Of a stretch of DNA of 64,000 nt, positions 17,728 to 27,103 are shown one piece after another (position 1 is the stretch's first letter; each line of letters starts with the position of its first letter). The position numbers were made by a program, and so were the translations under genes. The stretch comes from Candidatus Eisenbergiella merdigallinarum (lineage in GTDB: Bacteria; Bacillota; Clostridia; Lachnospirales; Lachnospiraceae). The stretch is taken from contig DWXE01000006.1 in NCBI GenBank assembly GCA_019119355.1, forward strand, positions 62,001 through 126,000. The letters are read 5' to 3'. The notes below the pieces were generated by a model, which saw only the letters and a program-made list of their open reading frames with translations, was not told where the DNA came from and ran no database searches.

Positions 17728-19043
17728 CAAAAGGACCTGCAGGAGGGGAAATGGAAGCCATATACGCTTCCATGGGAATTTCCCGGGAGATTTATCAATA
17801 CGGAGAACGGATCCAGGAGGAGCTGACAGAGCGTTTTGCCGCCATCGACCGGCTGGCGGAGTACAACCAGCTGAAGGTGGTGCGGGCCATGCAGGAATGC
17901 CGGGTGAGCGAAGCCTGCCTGCTGGGCACCACGGGATACGGCTACAACGATCTGGGGCGGGACACGCTGGAATCCGTCTACGCGAAGCTGTTTGACGCCC
18001 AGTCCGCGCTGGTGCGCCCTCAGATCACCTGCGGGACCCACGCCCTGGCCCTGGCCCTGATGAGCAATCTGCGCCCCGGGGACGAGCTGCTTTCCCCCGT
18101 GGGGAAACCCTACGATACGCTGGAAGAGGTCATCGGGATCCGCGAATCCAGGGGATCGCTCAAAGAGTACGGCATCAGCTACCGCCAGGTGGATCTGAAG
18201 GAGGACGGCGGCTTTGACTGGGAAGGGATTCGCGCCGCCGTCAACGAGCGCACGAAGCTGGTGACGATCCAGCGATCCAAAGGATACCAGACCCGGCCCA
18301 CCCTGTCGGTGGAGCGCATTGGGGAGCTGATTTCCTTCCTGAAAGGGATCCGGCCGGATCTCATCTGCATGGTGGACAACTGTTACGGCGAGTTCACCCA
18401 GACCATCGAGCCCACCCAGGTGGGCGCGGACCTCTGCGTGGGCTCCCTGATCAAAAACCCCGGCGGCGGCCTGGCCCCCATCGGCGGCTATATCGTGGGC
18501 GCGCGGGAGTGCGTGGAAAACGCGGCCTGCCGCCTCACCTCCCCGGGCCTGGGGCGCGAGGTGGGCGCTTCCTTAAACGCCCTGCCCGCCTTTTATCAGG
18601 GGCTGTTTCTGGCCCCCACGGTGACGGCCTCCGCCTTAAAGGGGGCGATCTTCGCCGCCAACCTCTACGAACGGCTGGGATTCCGGGTGGTGCCGGACGG
18701 AAAGGCGGAGCGCTACGACATCATCCAGGCGGTGGAATTCGGCACGCCGGAAGGGCTCGTCGCCTTCTGCGAGGGGATCCAGCACGGCGCTCCCGTGGAC
18801 GGATTCGTCACGCCGGAACCCTGGGATATGCCCGGATACGACAGCCAGGTGATCATGGCGGCGGGCGCCTTCGTGTCCGGCTCCTCCATCGAGCTGTCCG
18901 CAGACGGCCCCTTGAAGCCCCCCTATGAGGCCTATTTCCAGGGCGGGCTCACCTGGCAGCACGCCAAATTCGGAATTTTAAAGTCCCTGCAGCGCTGTCT
19001 GGAAAAAGGGGTGATCCCTGCCATTTCCCCGGGCATGCTGTAG
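17724..19043 (+). CDS. PLP-dependent methionine gamma-lyase family protein (YnbB-like)
   Basis: A 439-residue aminotransferase-fold protein of the YnbB/aluminium-resistance family. The PLP region is seen as VDNCYGEF followed by VGADLCVGSLIKNPGGGLAP, where the lysine in SLIKNPGG is the likely Schiff-base residue. PQITCGTHALALAL is the N-terminal family motif. It is commonly found after miaA or hfq in Firmicutes, as here. The true substrate is unclear, although a C-S lyase activity is inferred for the family. Confidence 0.85.
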   Translation: MTKGPAGGEMEAIYASMGISREIYQYGERIQEELTERFAAIDRLAEYNQLKVVRAMQECRVSEACLLGTTGYGYNDLGRDTLESVYAKLFDAQSALVRPQITCGTHALALALMSNLRPGDELLSPVGKPYDTLEEVIGIRESRGSLKEYGISYRQVDLKEDGGFDWEGIRAAVNERTKLVTIQRSKGYQTRPTLSVERIGELISFLKGIRPDLICMVDNCYGEFTQTIEPTQVGADLCVGSLIKNPGGGLAPIGGYIVGARECVENAACRLTSPGLGREVGASLNALPAFYQGLFLAPTVTASALKGAIFAANLYERLGFRVVPDGKAERYDIIQAVEFGTPEGLVAFCEGIQHGAPVDGFVTPEPWDMPGYDSQVIMAAGAFVSGSSIELSADGPLKPPYEAYFQGGLTWQHAKFGILKSLQRCLEKGVIPAISPGML

Positions 19044-19188
19044 ATCGGTGTCGAAGGGGGCGAAAAATTTTCCCTTTTGTTCCTATACAGAAAAAAAGAA
19101 GTATGTTAAGATGATAGAAGTTTCAGGAACATGAAATCATTGGGAGAAATGCCTGCCATATTCCGTCCGGAGAGAGAACGGAGGAAGT

Positions 19189-19905
19189 ATGGGAAAAAAA
19201 CGACGCGATGATCTGCCTTATGAAAAATTCCTGCAAAAGGGGGCAGAATCATTAACGGATGCGGAACTTCTGGCGATTTTGCTGCGGACCGGGCCGATCC
19301 CGGGACCGGAGGCCCCGAAAGCCCATCTGGACTGTCCGGCCCTGGCGCTGGCACAACAGGTCCTGGCCCTCCCTGCCGGCGGCAGGAGCGGGCTCTCCGG
19401 GCTTCCGTCCCTCTCCCCGGCCCAGCTCATGGAAATCCGGGGGATCGGAGAAGTCAAGGCGGTGCGCCTGTGCTGCGTCGCCGAACTGGGGCGCAGGCTG
19501 TCTTTGTGCACGCGGCCGCAGCTGCCCGCCTTTCCGGATCCGGCCACGGCGGCCGCCTACTGCCGCCCCCTGATGGAGGGGGAGGGCGGTACCGTGGAAC
19601 GGGTGATCCTGCTTTTGCTGGATGCAAAAGGCCGCCTCATCCACGAAAGGGTGCTCGCCATCGGCACGGTGAATTCGGCGCCGGTGTCGCCCAGGGAAGT
19701 GTTTTTGCAGGCGTTAAAATACCAGGCGGTCCATTTCATCCTGCTGCACAACCATCCGAGCCAGGATGTGAAGCCCAGCAGGGAAGATGCCGAAATTACG
19801 GAAAGGCTGGCGGGGCTGGGAGAGATGATGCAGCTGACGATGCTGGATCATATCATCGTCGGCGGGACGAATTATTTCAGCTTTCGGGAAGCCGGCCTTT
19901 TATGA
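19189..19905 (+). CDS. radC: RadC family protein (JAMM/MPN+ domain)
   Basis: A 238-residue UPF0758 protein. The N-terminal helix-hairpin-helix part shows LTDAELLAILLRTG and LMEIRGIGEVKA. The C-terminal JAMM domain has the zinc motif HNHPSQDVKPSREDAEIT with an upstream catalytic Glu in HERVLAIGTVNSAPVSPREV. The cellular role is debated; historical links to recombinational repair are weak. A roughly 30-residue insertion rich in Pro/Ala/Gly lies between LLRTG and the HhH part. It precedes mreB, a very common Firmicutes arrangement. Confidence 0.93.
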   Translation: MGKKRRDDLPYEKFLQKGAESLTDAELLAILLRTGPIPGPEAPKAHLDCPALALAQQVLALPAGGRSGLSGLPSLSPAQLMEIRGIGEVKAVRLCCVAELGRRLSLCTRPQLPAFPDPATAAAYCRPLMEGEGGTVERVILLLLDAKGRLIHERVLAIGTVNSAPVSPREVFLQALKYQAVHFILLHNHPSQDVKPSREDAEITERLAGLGEMMQLTMLDHIIVGGTNYFSFREAGLL

Positions 19906-19921
19906 AGGAAGGAGAAAGGCA

Positions 19922-20935
19922 ATGGTGCAAAACAGCGCATTCGGAATCGATTTAGGAACGAGCAATATCAAAATTTACAGTCTGGCGGACGATACCGTCA
20001 CGATTGAAAAGAATATGATCGCCATCGAAAATAAGAAGAATATTTTCGCCTACGGCAACTCGGCGTACGAGATGTATGAAAAGGCCCCGGCCAACATCCA
20101 GATCAGCCACCCCCTTTCCAACGGCGTCATCGCCGACATCAACAACATGGAACGGCTGGTGAAATTTTTCATCACGGATATCTCCAAAGGCAACCCGAAG
20201 CCTTCGGATTTTTACATCGCCGTACCCACCGACATCACGGAAGTGGAGAAGCGCGCCTTCTATGACCTGATCAAGGAGGCCGGAGTCAAGGCCAAAAAGA
20301 TCATGGTGGTGGAAAAGGCGGTGGCGGACGGCCTGGGCATGGATATCGACGTCAAGAATTCCCAGGGCGTCCTGGTGGTGGATATCGGATACGATACCAC
20401 GGAAGTCTCCATCCTTTCCCTGGGAGGCATCGTCTTAAGCCGTCTGATCAAAACCGGCGGGCTGAAGTTCGACGAGGCCATCCGCCAGGCGGTGCGCAAG
20501 GAGTTCAACCTCCTCATCGGCCAGAAGACCGCGGAGACCATCAAAAAGTCCCTGGGCAGCCTGGAAAAAGAGGGAAAAGGGGCCGTAGTCTACGGCCGGG
20601 ATATCGTGGTGGGCCTTCCGGTGGAGCGGGAAATCCCTACGGATCTCATCAACCGCTGCCTGGAGGAGCACTTCAATACCATTATCGACAGCATCAAGGT
20701 CATTCTGGAGCGCACGCCTCCGGAACTGGGCGCGGACATCTTCCGGCACGGGATCTATCTGACGGGAGGCGCGTCCTCGGTCAGCCATTTTTCCGAACTG
20801 GTTCAGCAGGCGACCGGCCTGAAGGTCAACCATGCCCAAAGGCCCGTGGAGAGCGTCGTCCTGGGCCTGGCCAGGGTTCTGAAGGAAGACGCCTACAAGT
20901 CCGTGGCCTATGCGATTGAAGGGATGGGTAAATGA
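19922..20935 (+). CDS. mreB: MreB-family rod-shape actin homologue
   Basis: A 337-residue bacterial actin that guides lateral wall synthesis. Phosphate-binding motifs are FGIDLGTSNIKIY at the N-terminus and VLVVDIGYDTTEVSIL centrally, and the adenosine motif is IYLTGGASSV near the C-terminus. VVEKAVADGLGMDID is the usual MreB/Mbl segment. It leads a classical mreBCD-PBP2-minCDE-rodA cluster. Its stop overlaps the mreC start (ATGA). Confidence 0.95.
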   Translation: MVQNSAFGIDLGTSNIKIYSLADDTVTIEKNMIAIENKKNIFAYGNSAYEMYEKAPANIQISHPLSNGVIADINNMERLVKFFITDISKGNPKPSDFYIAVPTDITEVEKRAFYDLIKEAGVKAKKIMVVEKAVADGLGMDIDVKNSQGVLVVDIGYDTTEVSILSLGGIVLSRLIKTGGLKFDEAIRQAVRKEFNLLIGQKTAETIKKSLGSLEKEGKGAVVYGRDIVVGLPVEREIPTDLINRCLEEHFNTIIDSIKVILERTPPELGADIFRHGIYLTGGASSVSHFSELVQQATGLKVNHAQRPVESVVLGLARVLKEDAYKSVAYAIEGMGK

Positions 20936-21807
20936 GTCCTGTAATCAGAAAGCGCAAAAAGAAGTTTACCATATCCAGCAAATATCTGCTTTTGATCCTC
21001 GTGGGCGTCTGCATCGCCCTGATGATTTTCACCTTCCGCACTTCCCTGTTCGAGGGCCCTCTAAAGGCCGTGGCGGGATATGTGGTGGTCCCCTTTCAGC
21101 GGGGGATCGCCGAGGTGGGCGGATATCTGTCGGACCGTTCCGAAGAGCTGGCTCAGATCCGGGACGTCCTGGCCCAGAACCAGGCGCTGCAGGAGCAGGT
21201 GGACGCTCTGACCATCGAGAACAACCGGCTTCAGCAGGATCAGTACGAACTCAACAGCCTGCGGAACCTCTACGCCCTGGATCAGGAGTACGCGGACTAC
21301 GAAAAGATCGGAGCCCGGGTCATCGCCAGCGAAGCGGATAACTGGTTTTACTCCTTTACCATAGACAAGGGAGAAAACGACGGGGTACAGGTGGACTGCA
21401 ACGTGATGGCCGGCAGCGGCCTGGTGGGAAGAGTGGTTTCCACGGGGCCCAATTACGCCAAAGTATCGGCCATCATTTCCGATACCCAGAACGTCAGCGC
21501 CACGGTGCTGGCCACATCCATGAACATGATCGTATCCGGCGATCTGCAGTCCGTCATGTCGGAAGGGACCATCCGCTTCGACCAGCTGTCGGATCCCGAC
21601 GGACAGGTCACGGTGGGGGACAAGGTCGTCACCAGCAGCATCAGCGACAAATACCTGCCCGGCATCCTGATCGGCTACATCAGCTCCATCAACACTTCTC
21701 CCAACAACCTGACCAAATCCGGATACATCGCTCCGGCGGTGGATTTCTCCCATCTGGAGGAAGTTCTGGTGGTCATGGATTTAAAACAGCAGACAGAGGA
21801 AGAGTAG
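20932..21807 (+). CDS. mreC: Rod shape-determining protein MreC
   Basis: A 291-residue membrane-anchored protein. A basic N-terminus (RKRKKK) precedes one transmembrane helix (about 19-37), a coiled coil (about 70-110) and the beta-barrel MreC domain with VMAGSGLVGRVVSTGPNYAKV. It links MreB in the cytoplasm to the PBP2/RodA wall synthase outside. The position between mreB and mreD confirms identity. Confidence 0.95.
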   Translation: MSPVIRKRKKKFTISSKYLLLILVGVCIALMIFTFRTSLFEGPLKAVAGYVVVPFQRGIAEVGGYLSDRSEELAQIRDVLAQNQALQEQVDALTIENNRLQQDQYELNSLRNLYALDQEYADYEKIGARVIASEADNWFYSFTIDKGENDGVQVDCNVMAGSGLVGRVVSTGPNYAKVSAIISDTQNVSATVLATSMNMIVSGDLQSVMSEGTIRFDQLSDPDGQVTVGDKVVTSSISDKYLPGILIGYISSINTSPNNLTKSGYIAPAVDFSHLEEVLVVMDLKQQTEEE

Positions 21808-21811
21808 GGGA

Positions 21812-22372
21812 ATGCCCATGAAGAAATCCATCGTAACGGCCCTTCTGGTTTTTATATGTTTTCTGCTCCAGACCTGCGTCTGTCCCTGGTTTTCCTTCGG
21901 GGGAATCGTTCCGAACCTGCTGATTCTTTTGACGGCCGCCTCCGGCTTCATGAACGGGGAAAAGGCCGGAATGTGGACGGGGTTCGCGTGCGGGCTGCTG
22001 GCGGATCTGTTTTCTGCGAATGGAGGAGGCGCGGGGAATACCGGCGATTTGCTGGGATTTTACGCGCTTTTGTATCTCCTGACCGGATACTGCAACGGAA
22101 GATGCAACCGCCTGTTTTATCCGGAGGACTTAAAGCTTCCGCTCCTGATGATTTCCGTTTCGGACCTGGCCTTCAATTTCGTCTGCTACGGCGTGATGTT
22201 CCTCTTTCGGGCCAGGCTGGACATCCGGTACTACCTGTTACATATCATCATTCCGGAAGCGGTTTATACCATCGTCATCGCATTTGTGTTCTATCCGCTG
22301 CTTTTGCTGATCAACCGCCGGCTGGAGCGGGCGGAGAGAAGGAGTCAGGATCAAATTGCTCAAAAGGATTAA
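21812..22372 (+). CDS. mreD: Rod shape-determining protein MreD
   Basis: A 186-residue integral membrane protein with five or six hydrophobic helices, the usual MreD size and topology. LLQTCVCPWFSFGGIVPNLL near the N-terminus matches the family's conserved P-N-L region. AGTAGGGGA precedes ATG 21812. Its end overlaps the start of the PBP2 gene by 17 bp. Confidence 0.92.
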   Translation: MPMKKSIVTALLVFICFLLQTCVCPWFSFGGIVPNLLILLTAASGFMNGEKAGMWTGFACGLLADLFSANGGGAGNTGDLLGFYALLYLLTGYCNGRCNRLFYPEDLKLPLLMISVSDLAFNFVCYGVMFLFRARLDIRYYLLHIIIPEAVYTIVIAFVFYPLLLLINRRLERAERRSQDQIAQKD

Positions 22373-25253
22373 ATACTTCTTTTACAACTTCATCGGTTCC
22401 CGTACCTTTTTGCTCTACGTGCTCTTCGCCGTCCTCGGCCTGGTTCTGATCAACCGGATTTTCCAGCTGCAGATCGTCCAGGGGGCGGACAAGCAGACGG
22501 AGCTTGAGCTCAAGATCAAGAAGGAGCGTTCCATCGCCAGCACCCGCGGCAATATTTACGACTGCAACGGAAACGTCCTGGCCTACAACGAGCTGTCCCA
22601 TTCCGTCACCATCGAAGACGTGTACGAGAGCGGCAGCCGGAAAAACGCGCAGATCAACGCCACCTTAAAGCAGGTGCTGGACATCCTTCGGGAAAACGGG
22701 GACGATGTCAGCTACGATTTTCACATCTATATCGACGACAACGGCGATTTCGCCTTCGACGTGACCGGGACGCGCCTTCTGCGTTTTCTGGCGGACGTTT
22801 ACGGCCGCATCACCATCGACGATCTCAAGGAACGGGAAAAGGCAGCCACCGCGGATCAGGTCATCATGGATCTGGCTTCCTCCAGCCGTTTCGGCGTCGG
22901 AAACCGGACCGATCCGGACGATTCCGACAGCTTTCAGGTGGGGCTGGGCTACACGAAGCAGGAGCTTCTGGATATCGTGGCCCTGCGCTACACCATCAGC
23001 CTCACCAGCTTTCAGAAATACATTCCGGTGACCATCGCCACGGACGTTTCGGAAGAATCCGTGGCCAAAATCCAGGAAAATCTGGAAGATCTGGACGGCA
23101 TCGAAATCGCGGACGACACCATCCGCAAATATACGGACGGCCCCTATTATTCCCATATCATCGGTTATACCGGCAAAATCTCCACGGAGGAGCTGGAGGC
23201 CTTAAACAGCGAGGCGGGCATGGAGGGCGTACAGCAGGCCCCCGACGCCAAAGAATACGAGCTCAACGACATCGTGGGAAAATCCGGCATCGAAAAGGTC
23301 ATGGAGGAATATCTCCAGGGGACGAAGGGATACGAGACGGTTTTCGTGGACCGGATGGGCCGCGAAATCGAAGTCATCGACCACGTGGACCCCTCGGCCG
23401 GAAACGACGTCTACCTGACCATCGACGCCGGGCTGCAGGCGGCGGTTTACAACATCCTGGAAAAGTTCGTGGCCGGCATTCTGGTGGACAAAATCATCAA
23501 CGTCAAAAACTACGATACCGAAAACGTGACCAGCGCCAACCTGAAAATTCCCATCGACGACGTGTACAGCGCTCTCTTCGAGAACAACGTCATCGACATC
23601 GCCGCGCTGCCGGAGGCCCGTGAAAACGAAGTACAGCATTCCGTCTACCAGGCCTTCCTCTCCAAACAGGATGAGGTGTTTTCCTGGATCCGCCAGGAGC
23701 TGGAGAGCGGCTCCACCCCCTACAACCAGCTGCCGGAAGAGTATCAGGTCTACGAGAGCTATATCATCAACACCCTGCTCTCCGGCGACGGAGTCCTGAC
23801 CGGGGTGGATACGGAGGACGAAACCTATTTGAGCTGGACCCGGGACGAAGTCATCAGTATCCGCGAATACCTGCAGTACGCCATTTCCCAAAACTGGATC
23901 GACGTGACCCGACTCTCCATCGAAGGGAAATATTCCGATTCCGAAGAGGTTTACGGACAGGTCATCAACTACGTCCTGGACGAGCTGGACTGCGTCGCCT
24001 TCGATAAGCAGATTTACCGCTATATGATCGAACAGAACCGGATCTCCGGACAGCAGGTGTGCATGCTTCTCATCGAGCAGGATGTGATCAACCCCAGCGA
24101 AGAACGGATTTCCGCATTGAAAAACGGGGAAGTATCGGCCTTTTCCTTCATGGTGGATCTGATCCGCAATCTGGAAATCACCCCGGCCCAGCTGGCGCTG
24201 GATCCCTATTCCGCTTCCTGCGTCATCACCGATGTGAATACCGGGGACGTGAAGGCTCTGGTCAGCTATCCCAGCTACGACAACAACCGGCTGGCCAACG
24301 GCATCGATTCCGAGTACTACGCCCGGGTTTCCAGCGGCGAGGACCGTTCCAAACCGATGTGGAATTACGCCACCCAGATGAAAACGGCTCCGGGTTCCAC
24401 CTTCAAGATGGTATCCGCCACGGCGTCCCTGATGGAGAATTTCTCCACCCTTTCCACGGAAATCAACTGCACGGGCATCTTCACCCGGTTTGCGGACTAT
24501 CAGCCCCGCTGTTGGAAACGAAGCGGACACGGCAGCCTGAACATCACGGAAGCCATCACCAATTCCTGCAACCTGTTTTTCTACGAGATGGGATACCAGA
24601 TGGCCATGGACGGAGATACCTTCCGCGCGGAAAAGGGAAACGAAACCCTGATCAAATACGCGGACATGTTCGGCCTGACCGAAAAGTCCGGGGTGGAGAT
24701 CGAGGAATCTGAACCCCAGCTTTCCGATATGAACCCCATCGTTTCCGCCATCGGGCAGGGCAATCACAACTTCACCACGGTGGGGCTGGCCCGCTACGTG
24801 ACCACGGTGGCCAACAGCGGCACCTGTTACAACCTGACCCTTCTGGACAGGGTGACGGACCGGACCGGGAACCTGCTGAAGGATTACGAAGCCGAAGTGA
24901 GAAATACCGTGGACCTTCCGGAATCCTACTGGAACGCCCTTCATCAGGGAATGCGCGGCGTCGTGCAGGCCAAAACCTATTACCGGGATTTTCCCGTGGA
25001 GGTTGCCGGCAAGACCGGAACGGCGGAGGAAGACAAGAGCCGCCCCAACCACGGCCTGTTCGTGGGGTACGCGCCCTACGACAATCCGGAAATCGCGCTG
25101 GCGATCCGGATCGGCAACGGATATTCCTCGGACTACGCATCCCAGCTGTCCAAACAGGTGCTGACCTGGTATTACGGTCTGGACGAGGACGGAAAGCTGA
25201 CGGATTCCAACACTGCGCTGACGCCCGACGCGATCAGCGGAGGTGGGGACTGA
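22356..25253 (+). CDS. mrdA: Penicillin-binding protein 2 (class B transpeptidase) with large internal insertion
   Basis: A 965-residue class B PBP that cross-links peptidoglycan during elongation. It has an N-terminal transmembrane helix (about 17-37), a dimerisation domain with STRGNIYDCNGNVLAYNE, and a transpeptidase domain with GSTFK (nucleophile Ser681), SCN, and KTG starting at Lys886. About 250 residues (roughly 360-615), rich in charged residues, lie between TIDAGLQ and the VITDVNTGDVKAL strand, where usual PBP2 proteins have about 25. The start is a TTG (22356) with AGGA 5 bp upstream; no better start fits the N-terminal KRIKYFFYN. Confidence 0.92.
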   Translation: MLKRIKYFFYNFIGSRTFLLYVLFAVLGLVLINRIFQLQIVQGADKQTELELKIKKERSIASTRGNIYDCNGNVLAYNELSHSVTIEDVYESGSRKNAQINATLKQVLDILRENGDDVSYDFHIYIDDNGDFAFDVTGTRLLRFLADVYGRITIDDLKEREKAATADQVIMDLASSSRFGVGNRTDPDDSDSFQVGLGYTKQELLDIVALRYTISLTSFQKYIPVTIATDVSEESVAKIQENLEDLDGIEIADDTIRKYTDGPYYSHIIGYTGKISTEELEALNSEAGMEGVQQAPDAKEYELNDIVGKSGIEKVMEEYLQGTKGYETVFVDRMGREIEVIDHVDPSAGNDVYLTIDAGLQAAVYNILEKFVAGILVDKIINVKNYDTENVTSANLKIPIDDVYSALFENNVIDIAALPEARENEVQHSVYQAFLSKQDEVFSWIRQELESGSTPYNQLPEEYQVYESYIINTLLSGDGVLTGVDTEDETYLSWTRDEVISIREYLQYAISQNWIDVTRLSIEGKYSDSEEVYGQVINYVLDELDCVAFDKQIYRYMIEQNRISGQQVCMLLIEQDVINPSEERISALKNGEVSAFSFMVDLIRNLEITPAQLALDPYSASCVITDVNTGDVKALVSYPSYDNNRLANGIDSEYYARVSSGEDRSKPMWNYATQMKTAPGSTFKMVSATASLMENFSTLSTEINCTGIFTRFADYQPRCWKRSGHGSLNITEAITNSCNLFFYEMGYQMAMDGDTFRAEKGNETLIKYADMFGLTEKSGVEIEESEPQLSDMNPIVSAIGQGNHNFTTVGLARYVTTVANSGTCYNLTLLDRVTDRTGNLLKDYEAEVRNTVDLPESYWNALHQGMRGVVQAKTYYRDFPVEVAGKTGTAEEDKSRPNHGLFVGYAPYDNPEIALAIRIGNGYSSDYASQLSKQVLTWYYGLDEDGKLTDSNTALTPDAISGGGD

Positions 25254-25954
25254 TGCAGGAAGGAGGCAGATCCGTGAAAAACCCCGTCATTTTGAAAAGT
25301 TATCCGGACGGCATCGCCGTCTGGCTGGACGATCAGATGGAATTCGGGCTTCTTTTGCAGGCCGTCGCCGAAAAGTTCCGGGAGTCCTCCCGCTTTTTCG
25401 GCGACATGAGGGCCGTGATCTGTTTTGAAGGCAGAACGCTCGAGGGCCGGGAAGAAAACCGCCTGGTGGAAACCATCTGCGAAAACAGCAGGATCCGGGT
25501 CCTCTGCGTGGCAGGAAAGGACGGGACGCAAAAGGAAGCGCTCGACCGGGCCCGGACGGAATATGAAGGGATGCTCCGCCAGCGGGAGGGCGGCGAAAAA
25601 TTTTACCGCGGGACCCTGCAGGGCGGGCAGATTCTGGAAACGGAAGGAAGCATCGTCGTTCTGGGCGATGTGAACCCGGGATGCAGCGTCATTTCCACGA
25701 AGGATATCATCGTTCTGGGAAAGCTTCTGGGCAGCGCCTATGCCGGAGGAAACGGCTGCGGCGCCCACTTTATCGCAGCGCTTGAAATGGCTCCGCAAAA
25801 ATTAAAAATCGGAGATTTCAACTATAAGACAAAAGAAAAGAGAAGAGGAAGATGCGGGCACAGCTCCGGGGATTCCCGGATCGCCTTCGTCAGAAACGGC
25901 GAGATACAAATGCAGGCCATCACGAAAGAACTCCCGGCCGGGCTGAATTTCTAA
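25253..25954 (+). CDS. minC: Septum site-determining protein MinC
   Basis: A 233-residue FtsZ-polymerisation inhibitor. The N-terminal domain starts with VILKSYPDGIAVWLDD. The C-terminal beta-helix domain has EGSIVVLGDVNPGCSV and IIVLGKLLGSAYAGG, the motif used for MinD contact. Two starts are possible: ATG 25253, overlapping the PBP2 stop with GGAGGTGG upstream, or GTG 25274 with AAGGAGG 7 bp upstream. The latter matches the usual MinC start better, but the upstream one cannot be excluded. A Lys/Arg-rich insert (KTKEKRRGRCGH) lies late in the C-domain. Confidence 0.9.
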   Translation: MQEGGRSVKNPVILKSYPDGIAVWLDDQMEFGLLLQAVAEKFRESSRFFGDMRAVICFEGRTLEGREENRLVETICENSRIRVLCVAGKDGTQKEALDRARTEYEGMLRQREGGEKFYRGTLQGGQILETEGSIVVLGDVNPGCSVISTKDIIVLGKLLGSAYAGGNGCGAHFIAALEMAPQKLKIGDFNYKTKEKRRGRCGHSSGDSRIAFVRNGEIQMQAITKELPAGLNF

Positions 25955-26008
25955 AGCCAGCCCGGCTGCGCCGGAGAACGAAGATTTCATAATCGGAGGG
26001 CTTTTGGC

Positions 26009-26815
26009 ATGAATGATGTAATCGTCGTTACCTCAGGAAAAGGCGGCGTGGGAAAGACGACCACGACCGCAAACGTGGGAACCGGCCTGGCGGCGTCCGG
26101 GAAAAAGGTCGTTCTGATCGATACGGATATCGGCCTTCGCAATCTGGACGTGGTCATGGGGCTGGAAAACCGGATCGTCTATAATCTGGTGGACGTGGTG
26201 GAAGGAAATTGCCGCGTCAAGCAGGCGCTGATCCGGGATAAGCGATATCCCGGCCTGTATCTGCTGCCGTCGGCCCAGACCCGGGACAAAACCGCGGTCA
26301 ACGAGAGCCAGATGAAGAAGCTCATCGAGCAGCTGAAGGAGCAGTTCGACTACGTGCTTCTGGACTGCCCCGCCGGAATCGAGCAGGGATTCAAAAACGC
26401 CATCGCCGGGGCGAACCGGGCGCTGGTGGTGACCACGCCGGAGGTTTCCGCGATCCGCGACGCGGACCGCATCATCGGGCTGCTGGAAGCCAGTTCCATG
26501 GAACGGATCGACCTGGTGATCAACCGGATGCGGTTCGATATGGTCAAACGCGGCGACATGATGACCGTGGACGACGTGGTGGACATCCTTTCCGTCCCGC
26601 TCATCGGGGTGATCCCGGACGACGAAAACGTGGTGATCGCCACCAACCAGGGCGAACCTCTTGTGGGCAACCACACCATGGCGGGAAGGGCCTACTATAA
26701 CCTGTGCATGCGGGTCCTGGGACAGGAGGTCCCGTACTTCAATCCCGACCGGTCCATTTCCTTCTGGACGAAGGTTTCCGGCATTTTTCACAGGAGTCAG
26801 GAGGGAAGAGTATGA
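26009..26815 (+). CDS. minD: Septum site-determining ATPase MinD
   Basis: A 268-residue ParA-type ATPase with the deviant Walker A KGGVGKTTTTANVG, the switch motif LIDTDIGLRNLDVVMGLENR and the Walker B region VLLDCPAGIEQG. The last residues (SFWTKVSGIFHR) form an amphipathic membrane-targeting helix. MinD recruits MinC to the membrane to prevent polar septation. GGAGGGC precedes ATG 26009. The stop overlaps minE (ATGA). Confidence 0.97.
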   Translation: MNDVIVVTSGKGGVGKTTTTANVGTGLAASGKKVVLIDTDIGLRNLDVVMGLENRIVYNLVDVVEGNCRVKQALIRDKRYPGLYLLPSAQTRDKTAVNESQMKKLIEQLKEQFDYVLLDCPAGIEQGFKNAIAGANRALVVTTPEVSAIRDADRIIGLLEASSMERIDLVINRMRFDMVKRGDMMTVDDVVDILSVPLIGVIPDDENVVIATNQGEPLVGNHTMAGRAYYNLCMRVLGQEVPYFNPDRSISFWTKVSGIFHRSQEGRV

Positions 26816-27084
26816 GGCTGCCGAAATTTTTAAGACGCAGGACGTCCCGGGAAGTGGCGAAGGACCGCCTGAAAATCCTCCTGATCTCCGACCGGGTGAA
26901 CTGTTCCCCCGAAGTGCTGGAGCTGATCAAAAAGGACATCGCCCGGGTCATTTCCCGCTATATGCTGATCGACGCCAAAAACATGGAAATCCAGATCAGC
27001 AAATCCGCGCTCAAAGGCAGGGGGAATAAGAATCCCTCCCTTTACGCCAACGTCCCGATTCTGGACCTGCACAAAATCAGCTGA
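26812..27084 (+). CDS. minE: Cell division topological specificity factor MinE
   Basis: A 90-residue protein starting with a basic amphipathic segment (MRLPKFLRRR), then AKDRLKILLISDRV, the MinD-interaction helix/strand, and a C-terminal dimerisation domain. MinE stimulates MinD ATPase and drives MinCD off the mid-cell membrane. Presence of MinE rather than only DivIVA is typical of clostridia. GGAGGGAAG precedes ATG 26812, which overlaps the minD stop. Confidence 0.93.
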   Translation: MRLPKFLRRRTSREVAKDRLKILLISDRVNCSPEVLELIKKDIARVISRYMLIDAKNMEIQISKSALKGRGNKNPSLYANVPILDLHKIS

Positions 27085-27103
27085 TAAAACGACAGGAGCA
27101 TTT

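Noticed and set aside
23202..25052. Minus-strand frame of 616 codons opposite PBP2
   Set aside because: Shadow of a real gene. I also checked whether it could explain the PBP2 insertion; the plus frame is continuous there and remains the better reading.
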